From NCBI GenBank assembly GCA_965220305.1, contig OZ244817.1, positions 4,030,001 to 4,094,000 on the forward strand: DNA of 64,000 nucleotides. The letters are read 5' to 3'. Shown here piece by piece: positions 55,415 through 64,000 of the stretch. The notes under the pieces were generated by a model, which saw nothing but the letters and a program-made list of their open reading frames with translations, did not search any database and had not been told where the DNA came from. A program made the position numbers and the translations under genes. Positions within the stretch are counted from its first letter, which is position 1. The number at the start of each line of letters is the position of its first letter. Origin of the DNA: G965220305 sp965220305 (GTDB lineage Bacteria; Chloroflexota; Dehalococcoidia; Lucifugimonadales; UBA3495).

Positions 55415-55895
55415 GGGATGTCCTGCTCCAACACATCATCGGCTCTCCTCCAAGAGATGATCAGTGGCGAGTTAGTCCCTTGGACCATCGTAAGGCTGGG
55501 CTTTCGGCGCTCTGCCCTCCAGTAACGTCCAGGGTATTTCAATTCTCCGAGCAAGCGGTGAACGCATAGTGTCACCCAAGCCCCTGGATTCCCGCTTTCC
55601 CGGGAATGACGGTTGATACATGGGGGCTCGCGGGAAAATTAGACGACCCACTGGTAGAGTGAAATCTTTGTAATGATGGGTAATTTGGTTGGCGGGATTA
55701 CCAGGACAAGCATTAGACTGAAGACCTGGCTGCAAAAGCAATCCATCATTTCAAAGTAGTTAGACTACTAAACCAAAGCCAAGGTGAAATATGCAGAAGC
55801 ATCGGGTAAATTTACGGAGGAACTGAGTTAGCGCGCCTTGGAGTCAGGGAGGGGTTGGTGATGGGTGTAAGGGAAATAGACTGGTTTCTCAAACA
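55415..55895. other. Post-operon spacer with repeats
   Basis: No gene. It contains a palindromic ATTCCCGCTTTCCCGGGAAT segment (55588-55607) of the interspersed type, and an AGTAGTTAGACTACT palindrome (55755-55769) resembling an IS630-type end or footprint. Confidence 0.45.
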
Positions 55896-56170
55896 ATGGC
55901 AGATGGATGGCAGGGATTTGCACCGGCGGCTTATTCTGGCGCCGACGCCCTTGACACTCACACCCAGGACTGCTTCTCCCGGAACCTACAGGTAATGCTG
56001 GACGCATTCCACATCTTCGCCCAAAACGACGTCACCTACGTGTCCATTACCCAGGAGATCGACTATTCTAAGCCCGAGGGCAAGCTGTTTATGACCATGC
56101 TGGGGGCCTTTGCCCAGTATTTTTCCGGTGCGCGTTCCGGAGGAACTAAGAAAGGCATGAGGCAGCCCCT
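55896..56170 (+). pseudogene. Serine recombinase (resolvase) fragment
   Basis: 'FSRNLQVMLDAFHIFAQNDV' then 'TYVSITQEIDYSKPEGKLFMTMLGAFAQYFS' and 'TKKGMRQ' match the part of a large serine recombinase after the catalytic Ser region. The N-terminal catalytic Ser and the DNA-binding domain are missing. Remnant of an integrative element. Confidence 0.78.
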
Positions 56171-56184
56171 CTCGGAGGGGCTGC

Positions 56185-57021
56185 TCAGTCTTGATTCACC
56201 TTTTCGGGCCGGGAAGATTCTTCTATTGCCACGTATCGCCGGACGCACCCGGACAGCCTTTCCAACCACTGCATCAATGCGGTGACCTCTGTTTCTCCCA
56301 ACCTTCTGTCCAGGCGACAGCGAAGCTCAATCCCAGCGCCGACCAGAGAGAACAAGCCGGTTCCAAGCGCCGCTTCTCGAAGGTTCTCCACTTCGGTCCC
56401 AGGAACATTGGCTTTTTGGGCCAGGGAATAACCCAAGTCCGTATAGATGGACTGTCCATATACACTGTTAGGCGGATACCCAAAACACAAAGCCACCAGG
56501 GTCCCGTTGAGGTCCAAGTTCATGGAGAAGCCTTTGGTTCCCCAATTGAAGCGCATTCCCTCCTGCTTACCATGGGCGATTATACGGTTGAAAACGGGGA
56601 TTCCATTGTCATCCAAGGAATCCAGGAAATCCTGCTCGGTGACCAGAGCTCGGCGCGCCTTGAACTCTTTGGCTGCATCCTGGTCTTCTGGGGTAAGGCC
56701 GCCAGTTTCCTCGTTGACCCTGGGTGTTACGTCCCGGCCCGGCAGCACCCGCAACAGGGCCTCCACCTGATAAACCTCAATCTCGAAGAATTCTCTGGAA
56801 GGATTCACCCTTTGGGGGCCAAATGCGGTATGCAACGCGTTCTCGATTTCACCGGCATTGCCATCCTCTACCTCCACCGCAATGGCGCATTCAAAGGGCA
56901 GAGGAACGCCCGTCGTGTAGAGCTGGTCCATTCTCACCTGAGGATTATTCTGGCTGGTGATGCCTATTTTCACGATGCCGGGCATCGCCGGGTTGGTGAG
57001 CACGTAAACAATAGACGACAT
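56185..57021 (-). CDS. T5orf172-type GIY-YIG protein
   Basis: 278 residues. 'MSSIVYVLTNPAMPGIVKIGITSQNNPQVRMDQLYTTGVPLPFECAIAVEVED' with 'EIENALHTAFGPQRVNPSREFFEI' is the T5orf172/MUG113 branch of GIY-YIG nucleases (YVL...VKIG, Arg, His, Glu/Phe-Phe). The rest (about 110-278) is a domain of unknown identity. A defence- or phage-related role is common in this family. It converges on the recombinase fragment. Confidence 0.8.
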   Translation of the reverse strand: MSSIVYVLTNPAMPGIVKIGITSQNNPQVRMDQLYTTGVPLPFECAIAVEVEDGNAGEIENALHTAFGPQRVNPSREFFEIEVYQVEALLRVLPGRDVTPRVNEETGGLTPEDQDAAKEFKARRALVTEQDFLDSLDDNGIPVFNRIIAHGKQEGMRFNWGTKGFSMNLDLNGTLVALCFGYPPNSVYGQSIYTDLGYSLAQKANVPGTEVENLREAALGTGLFSLVGAGIELRCRLDRRLGETEVTALMQWLERLSGCVRRYVAIEESSRPEKVNQD

Positions 57022-57152
57022 CTGGGGCCTCTTCTCTTGGAAGGTCTGCCGGAGGTGAGGGGTTGCCGCGGTTGTAACACCTAGTGAGTTGGCCGTCCCA
57101 TTTGAGGGGTAAGGGGCGACCGTCGCCGAAGAGGTAGTGTCCCAAAGGAGAT

Positions 57153-57507
57153 TGGTGGAGACGGGGGAGAGTCGAACTCCCCGTCCAAAAGGCCCCCTAG
57201 CCAGATGTCCTACAAGCTTGTCCGGCGCTTTGTTTCTCGCCGCCAGGAGCTTCCGCCGACCAAATCTCCTGTGGGCCAGCCGATGAATCTTTGGCTTGAC
57301 GCTATCGGCGTTGCGCCTGCCGCGTCCCGGACTTTTGGCGCCTGTCCCACCCCTTCCGGGCCGAGTGGTGGGCAGACGTAGCCGCGCTTTAAGCGGCTAG
57401 TGCGAATTCACGTTCGCCAGTTAGCTTTTGCCACCGGTTTTACGAGGAGGGTGACACCTCGGCTTGCAATCTGCTACGGAACGCTCCTGTCGAACCCGCG
57501 CGTCCCC
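57153..57507 (-). ncRNA. ssrA: tmRNA with tag GEREFALAA
   Basis: 355 bases. The 5' GGGGACG (57507-57501) pairs with CGTCTCC before the encoded ACCA 3' end (57153), with one G-U. The T-arm GGGAG-TTCGACT-CTCCC and the 5' 'GGGTTCGACAGG' are standard tmRNA. The tag frame GGC GAA CGT GAA TTC GCA CTA GCC GCT TAA (57418-57389) encodes GEREFALAA, then stop. It rescues stalled ribosomes and marks their products for proteolysis. Confidence 0.95.
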
Positions 57508-58108
57508 AAGGCATATATTATCGCACACTGCTACCGGGCTGGTCAAAGGGCGCCTGGTCCCAACTCAGGGCCTTTTCATTTTCAGCAAATGTCATTCTGA
57601 GCGAAGCGAAGAATCTGAAATCCTTCATCCGGGACCTCGTCCGAGTACCGAAGAAAAGCGATGTGGGCAAGAACTTTAGATTCTTCGCTCTGCTCAGAAT
57701 GACAGAAAAGTACGGGATGACCAGGTGAGACGAGAATGAAAAGGCCCTGGGTCCCAACTCCAGGGTCTTTTGGTTGTCACCACCCCGCCTTCGTGCAGTG
57801 CAGGCTCTGAGCGGAGCGAAGGGTCTAAATTCTCCAGTTAGTACAGACTCCCCACCGTCATTCCCGCGAAAGCGGGAATGACGGTGGGGATGCGGGTACC
57901 CGCTCATGGTGAGCTTGTTGAACCTGCCCAAGCCCTGGATTCCGGCCCCGTTCCGCAACGGGGCCGGCTCTGCGCCGGAAAGACGGGGTTGCTATCATTG
58001 GCTGCCCCCTCCCGCTCATGGTGGGCCAGGGTAACCAGGCCGGTCAATAGGTCCCGTTTCTGGCCCAAGGGGTTGTTGAAGTGGTTCTGAGTCAGTGTCT
58101 AAGTCCGG
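57508..58108. other. Repeat-rich spacer
   Basis: No gene. It carries several interspersed repeats: GAGCGAAGCGAAGAATCT (57599-57616), a CAGGGTCTTTTGGTTGTC arm (from 57762) with GAGCGGAGCGAAGGGTCTAA (57811-57830), and a long palindrome CCCACCGTCATTCCCGCG mirrored about 57868 (57850-57888). A GCGGGTACCCGCTCATGGTG segment follows. Confidence 0.6.
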
Positions 58109-60430
58109 TCACCCGCCCGTTGCCCCTTGAATTGCCTGCCATACCTTCTCCGCAGTCAGCGGCGTGTCCAAGTGGCGCACCCCCAACCCGGAAAGGGCGT
58201 CCATTACCGCGTTGGACACCGCTGCCGGAGAGGGCACCGTGGATACCGAGCCCACTCCCTTGGCTCCCAGGGGGTTGGTGGGCGATGGGACTTCTATCGT
58301 ATCCAGAATCAGGTCGGGCATTCCGGCGGCGCGGGGTATGGCGTAGTCCAACAGGCTCCCCGACAGAGGTTGCCCGTCCTCGCTATAAATGGCGCCCTCC
58401 ACCAGGGCTTGCCCTATTCCCTGGGCAATTCCCCCGTGAATTTGTCCTTCCACCAGCATCGGGTTGAGGATGCGTCCCACGTCGTGGACCCCGGCGTAGC
58501 GCAGGATCTTCACCTCTCCCGAGTCCCGGCTGACCTCTACCACCACCACATGGGCGCCGAAGGAGAAGGGAGCGTCGGGCAAGGTGTACTCCGCCGAAAA
58601 TGTCAGTCCAGCCCCTTCCTCCTGGGTTGCCAACTCCCCGCTATGGGCTGCTGCCGCCAACTCGGAAAATGACACCGTCTTCCCCGGATTATTGCCGTCA
58701 AACACCCCTCCTTCCTGGAAGCGGACCTCTTTCGGCGGGCAGTCCAGCAATCGACCGGCCACCACTCCCAACCTGGCCCGGGCCTCTTGCAGCACCGAAT
58801 ATACGGCAGAGCCGCCGACTATAAGCCCTCGGCTGGCGCTGGTGCCTTCGCCGGTGGGAACGGTGGCGGTGTCTCCGTGGACCACCCTAATTTCTTCGGG
58901 CGTCAGGCCAAGCTCGTGGGCCGCAATCTGGGCGAAGGAGGTCTCGGAGCCCTGGCCGTGGGGGGAAATCCCGGTGAAGACCGTCACCTTGCCCGAAGGG
59001 TCTATGTTCACCTGGGCGCTCTCCACCCGGTGGTCGCCGGAAGCCCCGGAGGACTTCAACACCGTTGCTAGCCCAACGCCTATCAGCGGGCCGCCCGTCC
59101 GACTGCTTCGGGCCTTTTCCCGCCATTCTGCGTATCCCGCCAGCTCCAGGGCCCGGTCCATTCCCAGCTCGTAGTTGCCCGAATCGTAGGTCATGCCGGT
59201 GGGGGACTGGTATGGGAAGGCGTCGGCTGGGATGAAGTTCCTTCTCCTTACCTCCGCGGGGTCGATGCCCAGGTCTCGGGCCACCAGGTCCAAGGTGCTT
59301 TCCATGCAGTAGGCCGCCTCCGGGCTGCCGGTGCCCCGGAAGGCCCCCACCGGCGTCTTGTTGGTAACGACGCCCCGCAGTTCCAGGTCCATATTGGGGA
59401 TGATGTAGGGTCCGGGCATTCTTCGGCATACGTTGGAGGGCGCCGAGCCGGAGGTTAGCAGGAAATATGCGCCCATGTCGGCGATTACCGAAGCCCGCAA
59501 GCCCAGTATGGCGCCGTCCTTTCTGACTGCCAACGACACATCGATGCTTTGTCCCCGACCGTGGTAGGCCAACATGTTTTCCTGGCGGTCTTCCACCCAT
59601 TTGATGGGCCGCCCCAACCGAAGGGCCAGGTAGGGCACCAGGACATCCTCGGGAAACATGCAGTCCTTCAGGCCGAAGCTGCCCCCCACGTCCGGCGCGA
59701 TAACCCGCACCGTGGCTTCGGGGCGCTCCAGCAGTTGGGCCAGGTAGCCCCGCACCCGGTGGGGCGCTTGGGTGGAGTTCCACACCGTCAACAGGTCGTC
59801 TTGCTCCTGGTAGTGGGCCACGACTCCCCGGGGTTCCATGGGGGCCGGGGCTATTCGCTGCACTTCGTAGCTTTGCTCCACCACGTGGTCGGCGTTGGCG
59901 AAGGCTTCCTCCACGTTGCCGCTGCGCTGCCGCAGGCGCATCGCCACGTTGGAGCCCGAGCCCTGATGTATCGTCGGTGAATCGGCTCGCACGGCTCCCC
60001 GGGGGTCGATAACCGGAGCGAGGGCTTCGTAGTCCACGTCGATGAGTTCCACCGCATCCCGGGCAGTGTAAGGGTCATCGGCGATGACTATGGCCACCGC
60101 CTGCCCCACGTAGCACACCTTGTCCTGGGCCAAGACCGGATGCTCCGGCGCGGCGTACTCGTCCATTGCCCGCTCCCGGTCCAGGGCCCGGGTGGGGATG
60201 TTCCCCAGAAGTCCGGCGGTATCTTCGCCCGTGAGGACGGCCACCACGCCGGGCCGGGCTTGGGCTCGGGTCGCGTCCACCGATTTGATTTGGGCGTGGG
60301 CGTGCAGGCTGCGCAGCACCGCGGCATGCAGCAAGTCGGGCAGGGTAATGTCATCTATAAAGGAACCGCTGCCGGTCACCAGACGAGGGTCTTCCAACCG
60401 CCTTACCGGCTGTCCCAGGTAACTCACCAT
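58109..60430 (-). CDS. Molybdenum hydroxylase large subunit (xanthine dehydrogenase/CoxL family)
   Basis: 773 residues from the ATG at 60430, picked because AGGGGGG precedes it and the protein then starts 'MVSYLGQPVRRLEDPRLVTGSGSFIDDI', as in the family; the frame is open upstream to 60862 through repeats. 'GGSFGLKDCMFPEDVLVPYLALRLGRPIKWVEDRQENM' and 'PVGAFRGTGSPEAAYCMESTLD' are Moco-binding blocks. The usual active-site GVGEAGT near the C-terminus reads GVGSVST, so the catalytic Glu is replaced. No medium (FAD) or small (2Fe-2S) subunit gene is adjacent. Either a partner-dependent or altered enzyme; substrate unknown. Confidence 0.87.
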   Translation of the reverse strand: MVSYLGQPVRRLEDPRLVTGSGSFIDDITLPDLLHAAVLRSLHAHAQIKSVDATRAQARPGVVAVLTGEDTAGLLGNIPTRALDRERAMDEYAAPEHPVLAQDKVCYVGQAVAIVIADDPYTARDAVELIDVDYEALAPVIDPRGAVRADSPTIHQGSGSNVAMRLRQRSGNVEEAFANADHVVEQSYEVQRIAPAPMEPRGVVAHYQEQDDLLTVWNSTQAPHRVRGYLAQLLERPEATVRVIAPDVGGSFGLKDCMFPEDVLVPYLALRLGRPIKWVEDRQENMLAYHGRGQSIDVSLAVRKDGAILGLRASVIADMGAYFLLTSGSAPSNVCRRMPGPYIIPNMDLELRGVVTNKTPVGAFRGTGSPEAAYCMESTLDLVARDLGIDPAEVRRRNFIPADAFPYQSPTGMTYDSGNYELGMDRALELAGYAEWREKARSSRTGGPLIGVGLATVLKSSGASGDHRVESAQVNIDPSGKVTVFTGISPHGQGSETSFAQIAAHELGLTPEEIRVVHGDTATVPTGEGTSASRGLIVGGSAVYSVLQEARARLGVVAGRLLDCPPKEVRFQEGGVFDGNNPGKTVSFSELAAAAHSGELATQEEGAGLTFSAEYTLPDAPFSFGAHVVVVEVSRDSGEVKILRYAGVHDVGRILNPMLVEGQIHGGIAQGIGQALVEGAIYSEDGQPLSGSLLDYAIPRAAGMPDLILDTIEVPSPTNPLGAKGVGSVSTVPSPAAVSNAVMDALSGLGVRHLDTPLTAEKVWQAIQGATGG

Positions 60431-60855
60431 AATCCCCCCCTTGGCGTCGCCAACGACGCTCGACAGCGCCAGCATTCTGGCGAAAATATCCGAAATAGGA
60501 ACGATTGACCACGATGATTCTACCAGACTGGGCCATCGGGTGACCTGGGCCATGATTTCCCGCTTCTCCCCTGGAATCCGGCGTAGGCCGGAATGCCTGG
60601 AACTGCGGTGGAGGCGGATTGGCCTGTCGGCAGCCCAGGGTACCCCGGCTATCCGTGGCAACACCCTCCTGGTGGGCGTGTCCTTCGACAGACTCAGGAT
60701 GAGCGGGGGTATGTACCGGCCCTTCGACATGCCCATGATGAGCGGGGTATATCCTGTCCAGGACTCTTGAAACACGCCGCCCCGGGCCTTCCCCCGGTTG
60801 ACGGCGAATCCAGGCATTGCTAGACTCCCTGCCATCAAGGGATGGGAGAACCGAT
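60431..60855. other. Divergent spacer with interspersed repeats
   Basis: Between the molybdenum hydroxylase (minus) and malate synthase (plus). Repeats at 60568-60600 (GGAATCCGGCGTAGGCCGGAAT type) and 60680-60740 (TTCGACAGACTCAGGATGAGC type). No gene. Confidence 0.5.
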
Positions 60856-63132
60856 ATGGCAAAGGTTACGTTGAAGTCTGGAGCAGTCCTGGAAGTCGCC
60901 GACGTTCTGTACACTTTCCTTCAGGAGGAGGTATTGCCGGGGACCGGTCGGACCGCCGACGCGGTGTTCCAAACGCTGGGCGAGTTGGTGGAGGAGTTTG
61001 GCCCCCGAAACCAAGAACTGCTGGTAGCGCGTTCCCAGCACCAGGAACGAGTTGACCAATACTACCGGGAGAAGCGTCGGGCCGGGTGGCAGCCCACGCC
61101 GGAGTCGGCGGAGCAGGACGCCGCCGAGTTGGAGCGGTTCCTGGTGGAAATCGGCTACCTCCAACCGGTCAAGACTCCCGAATTCACCATGTCCACCCCC
61201 GCCCTGGATGCTGAGATGGACCTCAACGGGCCGGAACTGGTCACACCTGTAACCAACGCCAGCATGGCCGTGGGAGGGGCCAACGCCCGCTGGGGCAGCC
61301 TGTATGACGCCTACTTCCTCAGCGACATTGACCCGGAAATCGACCGGGAGTCCCGCCGACCGGAGCGCCTGCGTATGGTGGTGGAGGAGACCAACTCCTT
61401 CTTGGAGCAGCACGTTGCCCCCTGGGAAGGGGAGATAGCCTATGATGACATCAGGTCTTATTCGGTCACCCGCAACCCCGTCGGCGAATACGAACTGGTG
61501 GGTCACACCGCCGACGGTTCCACCGCCAGGCTGGCCGACGGCAGCCGTTTCATCGGGTTCAACCTGAACGCCGCCCAGGACCTGGCCGAGTTCTTCCTGG
61601 AGGACAATGGGCTCAAGATTCAGGTCCAACTCTATGAAGGGGGTAAAGTCCACGAGGAAAACGGCCAGTTCCGCGATCTCTTCGTGGAGTCGGCGGTGAC
61701 CAACATCGTAGACTTTGAGGACGCCGTATCCATAGTCGACGCCGAGGACATGACCCTAGCCCTGCGCAACTACCTGAGGCTGATTCGTGCCGATCTGGAG
61801 GCCCACGGTTCCCGGGGCAGCCTCAAGACCATCAACTCCGACAAGACATACGTGGACGTGCGGGGCAACCAGCAGACGGCGAAGGCCACCAGCCTGATGT
61901 CGGTGCGTAACGTGTCTTTGCACATGTACACCGACATGATTACCCTGGACGGTCGGGAGATGCCCGAGCGGTTCCTGGGGGTGCTGCTGACGACCCTGAT
62001 TTGGACCAGCCACGATAAGGGCTCCAACGGCGAGGCCAAGGAGGCGGGCCAGGAGGCGGACGCCATGCCGGTGCGGGCCCCCAACAGCGCCAAGGGATTC
62101 GTCTACCAGGTGACGCCCAAGTTGCAGACCGCCGCCGAGGTGGCGGAGCAGGTACGCCTGTTCGGCGCAATTGAGCAGAAGCTGGGGCTGGCCGAGGGGA
62201 CTATCCTCATTGGCATAATGAACGAAGAGTTGGGCATGACCCTGCAGTTGCCCGAGGCGCTGCGGGCCGCCCAGAGCCGGACCTTCTTCACCAACACCGG
62301 GTTCCTGGACCGCACCGGCTCCCAAATCCGCGCCCAGATGCAGTCCGGCCCGGTGGACCTGCGGGACGACCTTACCCAGCATACCTACAATACCAGCTAT
62401 GAGCTGCACAATGTGGACGAAAGCCTCCAGGCCGGGGTGCACCTGCACGGCAAGATTGGCAAGGGGATGCAGGTGCGGAACCGGGCTATGGCCGAAATGA
62501 TGGAGCGCAAGATTGACCACCCCCGCACCGGGGGCAACACCGCCTGGGTGCCCGCTCCCTACCCCAGCGACCTTCACTCCATGCACTACCACATGATTGA
62601 CGTGGCCGGGGTCCAGCGTACCATGACCGACCTTCCCGCCCGCAACGTCAGCCGGCAGTCCCTGCTGACCTTCCCCCTGCTGGACCCCCGGAAACTGAGC
62701 GACCCCGGGGCGGCGCAACAACTGCTGCTGCGCTACATCCATAGCATGGTGGCCTACATCGAGCCCTGGGTACATCGGGGCCTTGGGTGTACCGGGGTGC
62801 AGAACTTCGACCAGATTGAGGAGATGAAGGACCGGGCCACCGAGCGAATAGACGGGGCAATCATCGCCAACTGGAAGCTGCACAGCGTGGTCAGCCAGGA
62901 GGACATCGAGAGGGCCATCGCCGCCGCTGCGGAGATCGTGGACGGGCAGAACGCCGGGATCGAGGGCTACGAGCCCATGACTGACACGCCGGAAAAGCGG
63001 GACTCCATCCTCAGCGACCCGGCCATCGTCGCCGTGCTCCAGATTATCGACGAGGCCATATCCTCGGACAGCGCCTACGTGGAGCCGGCCCTATTCCGCA
63101 ACCGCTTGGCCGTAAAGTCTCCGGGTGGGTAG
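60856..63132 (+). CDS. glcB: Malate synthase G
   Basis: Condenses glyoxylate and acetyl-CoA to malate. 758 residues from the ATG at 60856 (about 720-740 is usual). Family blocks: 'NARWGSLYDAYFLSDI', 'FEDAVSIVDAEDMTLALRNYLRLIRADLE', 'GFVYQVTPKLQTAAEVAEQVRLFGAIEQKLGL', 'IGIMNEELGMTLQL', 'TFFTNTGFLDRTGSQIRAQM', 'GKIGKGMQVRNRAMAEMMERKIDHPRTGGNTAWVPAPYPSDLHSMHYH'. Fairly diverged from characterised GlcB, so the precise acceptor is an inference. No isocitrate lyase is in the window. Confidence 0.9.
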   Translation: MAKVTLKSGAVLEVADVLYTFLQEEVLPGTGRTADAVFQTLGELVEEFGPRNQELLVARSQHQERVDQYYREKRRAGWQPTPESAEQDAAELERFLVEIGYLQPVKTPEFTMSTPALDAEMDLNGPELVTPVTNASMAVGGANARWGSLYDAYFLSDIDPEIDRESRRPERLRMVVEETNSFLEQHVAPWEGEIAYDDIRSYSVTRNPVGEYELVGHTADGSTARLADGSRFIGFNLNAAQDLAEFFLEDNGLKIQVQLYEGGKVHEENGQFRDLFVESAVTNIVDFEDAVSIVDAEDMTLALRNYLRLIRADLEAHGSRGSLKTINSDKTYVDVRGNQQTAKATSLMSVRNVSLHMYTDMITLDGREMPERFLGVLLTTLIWTSHDKGSNGEAKEAGQEADAMPVRAPNSAKGFVYQVTPKLQTAAEVAEQVRLFGAIEQKLGLAEGTILIGIMNEELGMTLQLPEALRAAQSRTFFTNTGFLDRTGSQIRAQMQSGPVDLRDDLTQHTYNTSYELHNVDESLQAGVHLHGKIGKGMQVRNRAMAEMMERKIDHPRTGGNTAWVPAPYPSDLHSMHYHMIDVAGVQRTMTDLPARNVSRQSLLTFPLLDPRKLSDPGAAQQLLLRYIHSMVAYIEPWVHRGLGCTGVQNFDQIEEMKDRATERIDGAIIANWKLHSVVSQEDIERAIAAAAEIVDGQNAGIEGYEPMTDTPEKRDSILSDPAIVAVLQIIDEAISSDSAYVEPALFRNRLAVKSPGG

Positions 63133-63189
63133 AGTCATTCACGGCAACCCGCCGTTCCCATGAAAACAGGGGATTTACATCCTCTTACC

Positions 63190-63335
63190 CGGCGTTCATA
63201 GGGCCACCGTCATTCCGGCGGAGGCCGGAATCCAGGGGTGGTGGGGTGACTGGCCGTGGTTCGACAGGCTCACCATGAGCGGGTACCCGCATCCCCACCG
63301 TCATTCCCGCGAAAGTGGAAATCCAGGGAGCAGTC
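63190..63335. repeat. Cluster of interspersed palindromic repeats
   Basis: CACCGTCATTCCGGCGGAGG (63208-63227), TTCGACAGGCTCACCATGAGC (written as TTCGACAGG...ATGAGC, 63259-63279) and CACCGTCATTCCCGCGAAAG (63295-63314). The GCGGGTACCCGC-ATCCCCACCGTCATTCCCGCG composite is the inverse of the one near 57860-57910. Confidence 0.65.
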
Positions 63336-63361
63336 CGGTTGGTTGCTTACGTACCGCGCCC

Positions 63362-64000
63362 CTACCCGTGGGCCTGCTGGAAGTCCTGCATAAATGAAGC
63401 CAGGGCTTCCACCCCATCCTGGGGGAAGGCGTTGTAGATGGAAGCCCGGATTCCCCCCACGGAGCGGTGGCCTCGCAGCTCCACGAGTCCTTCCCGGGCG
63501 GCCTCGCTGGCGAACTGCTGTTCCAACGCCTCGCTGGGGAGCCGGAAGGTCACGTTCATCGAAGACCGGTGCTGGGGGACAGCGTGGCCCCGGTAAAGCT
63601 CCGAGGAATCAATCACGTCGTAAATTTGGCGGGCCTTCTCCGAGTTGCGGCGGCCCATCTCCGCCAGCCCACCCTGGTCCAGCATCCACCGGATTACCAG
63701 CCCCAGAACGTAGACGGCGAACACGGGCGGCGTGTTGTGGGCCGACTTGGCCCTGGCGTGGGTGTTGTAGTCCAGCATTGCGGGCAGCGTTGCCGAGTTC
63801 AGCCCCAGCAGGTCGTCCCGAATTATTACCAGGGTTAGCCCGGCGATACCCAGGTTCTTCTGCGCCCCGGCGTAGACCAACCCGTACCTGTTAATGTCGA
63901 TGGGCTTGCTGAAGATGTTGGACGAGGCGTCGGATACCAGGGGGATGTCGCCCACCGCCGGCTCCTCCGGCCATTCGGTGCCGAAGATGGTGTTGTTGGC
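63362..64000 (-). CDS. serC: Phosphoserine aminotransferase, C-terminal part
   Basis: The frame continues past the window edge, so the N-terminus is missing; about 212 residues are seen. 'IPLVSDASSNIFSKPIDINRYGLVYAGAQKNLGIAGLTLVIIRDDLL' carries the PLP-binding Lys (AGAQKN), followed by 'NTPPVFAVYVLGLVIRWMLDQGG', 'SSMNVTFRLP' and 'LVELRGHRSVGGIRASIYNAFPQDGVEAL', the SerC end. It converts 3-phosphohydroxypyruvate to phosphoserine with glutamate as donor. Confidence 0.96.
   Translation of the reverse strand, partial: ANNTIFGTEWPEEPAVGDIPLVSDASSNIFSKPIDINRYGLVYAGAQKNLGIAGLTLVIIRDDLLGLNSATLPAMLDYNTHARAKSAHNTPPVFAVYVLGLVIRWMLDQGGLAEMGRRNSEKARQIYDVIDSSELYRGHAVPQHRSSMNVTFRLPSEALEQQFASEAAREGLVELRGHRSVGGIRASIYNAFPQDGVEALASFMQDFQQAHG

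Noticed and set aside
60431..60862. N-terminal extension of the molybdenum hydroxylase
   Set aside because: The extra 144 residues cross interspersed repeats (LSLSKD... is a translated repeat), and a good RBS and family-like start lie at 60430.

Overview
The window looks like a chromosomal segment of a GC-rich bacterium, most likely a Chloroflexota member related to Dehalococcoidia or SAR202. This is inferred from three things. The tmRNA tag reads GEREFALAA, close to the GERE-type tag I recall from Dehalococcoides. An RCC1-repeat remnant and DUF1501/DUF1800, HpaB-type and CoxL-type genes resemble those lineages. The spacers carry palindromic repeats (GAGCGAAGCGAAG and TCATTCCCGCG types). No rRNA gene is present to confirm it.

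Layout. 1-5.6 kb is housekeeping: the tail of a SIMPL protein, fmt (minus), a structured 0.8-kb spacer, rpsP-khpA-rimM, yebC, ruvC-ruvA. 5.6-7.8 kb is a small defence/addiction island (PIN toxin pair, Mrr-like nuclease, antitoxin plus truncated ParE/RelE toxin). It is bounded on both sides by a copy of the RuvA C-terminal domain. 7.9-18 kb holds uvrB, the two halves of a D-glutamate-cyclase-type protein as separate genes, an orphan response regulator, and fakA-degV-recG. 18.5-31.2 kb is catabolic: LigB-type extradiol dioxygenase, Rieske oxygenase, SDR, MFS, an NHL/coiled-coil/DUF1501/DUF1800 operon, an HpaB-family oxygenase and a second MFS.

31.2-34.4 kb (minus) holds a glycine/betaine reductase remnant. 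grdA is a selenoprotein gene with an in-frame UGA (Sec) codon followed by a SECIS-like hairpin. grdC is cut by an IS630-type element inserted at a TA; removing it restores the frame exactly. 34.7-41.6 kb is an insertion-sequence graveyard (IS982, IS701, a second IS630, a MITE, IS481 debris, an IS630 fragment) with a truncated GIY-YIG gene and a spermidine-synthase-like methyltransferase between them.

42.5-55.4 kb is one eight-gene operon: an exported GATase-like membrane protein, an ABC ATPase and permease, a membrane-anchored coiled-coil protein, a MoxR AAA+ ATPase (frameshifted), a DUF58 protein and two VWA membrane proteins. It looks like a cell-envelope system pairing an ABC exporter with a MoxR/VWA chaperone module. 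55.4-64 kb has a serine-recombinase remnant, a T5orf172 GIY-YIG protein, tmRNA (ssrA, minus), a molybdenum hydroxylase large subunit lacking the usual catalytic Glu, malate synthase G, and the C-terminal part of serC.

Two genes carry single-base frameshifts in homopolymers (Mrr-like and moxR). These may be real or assembly errors.
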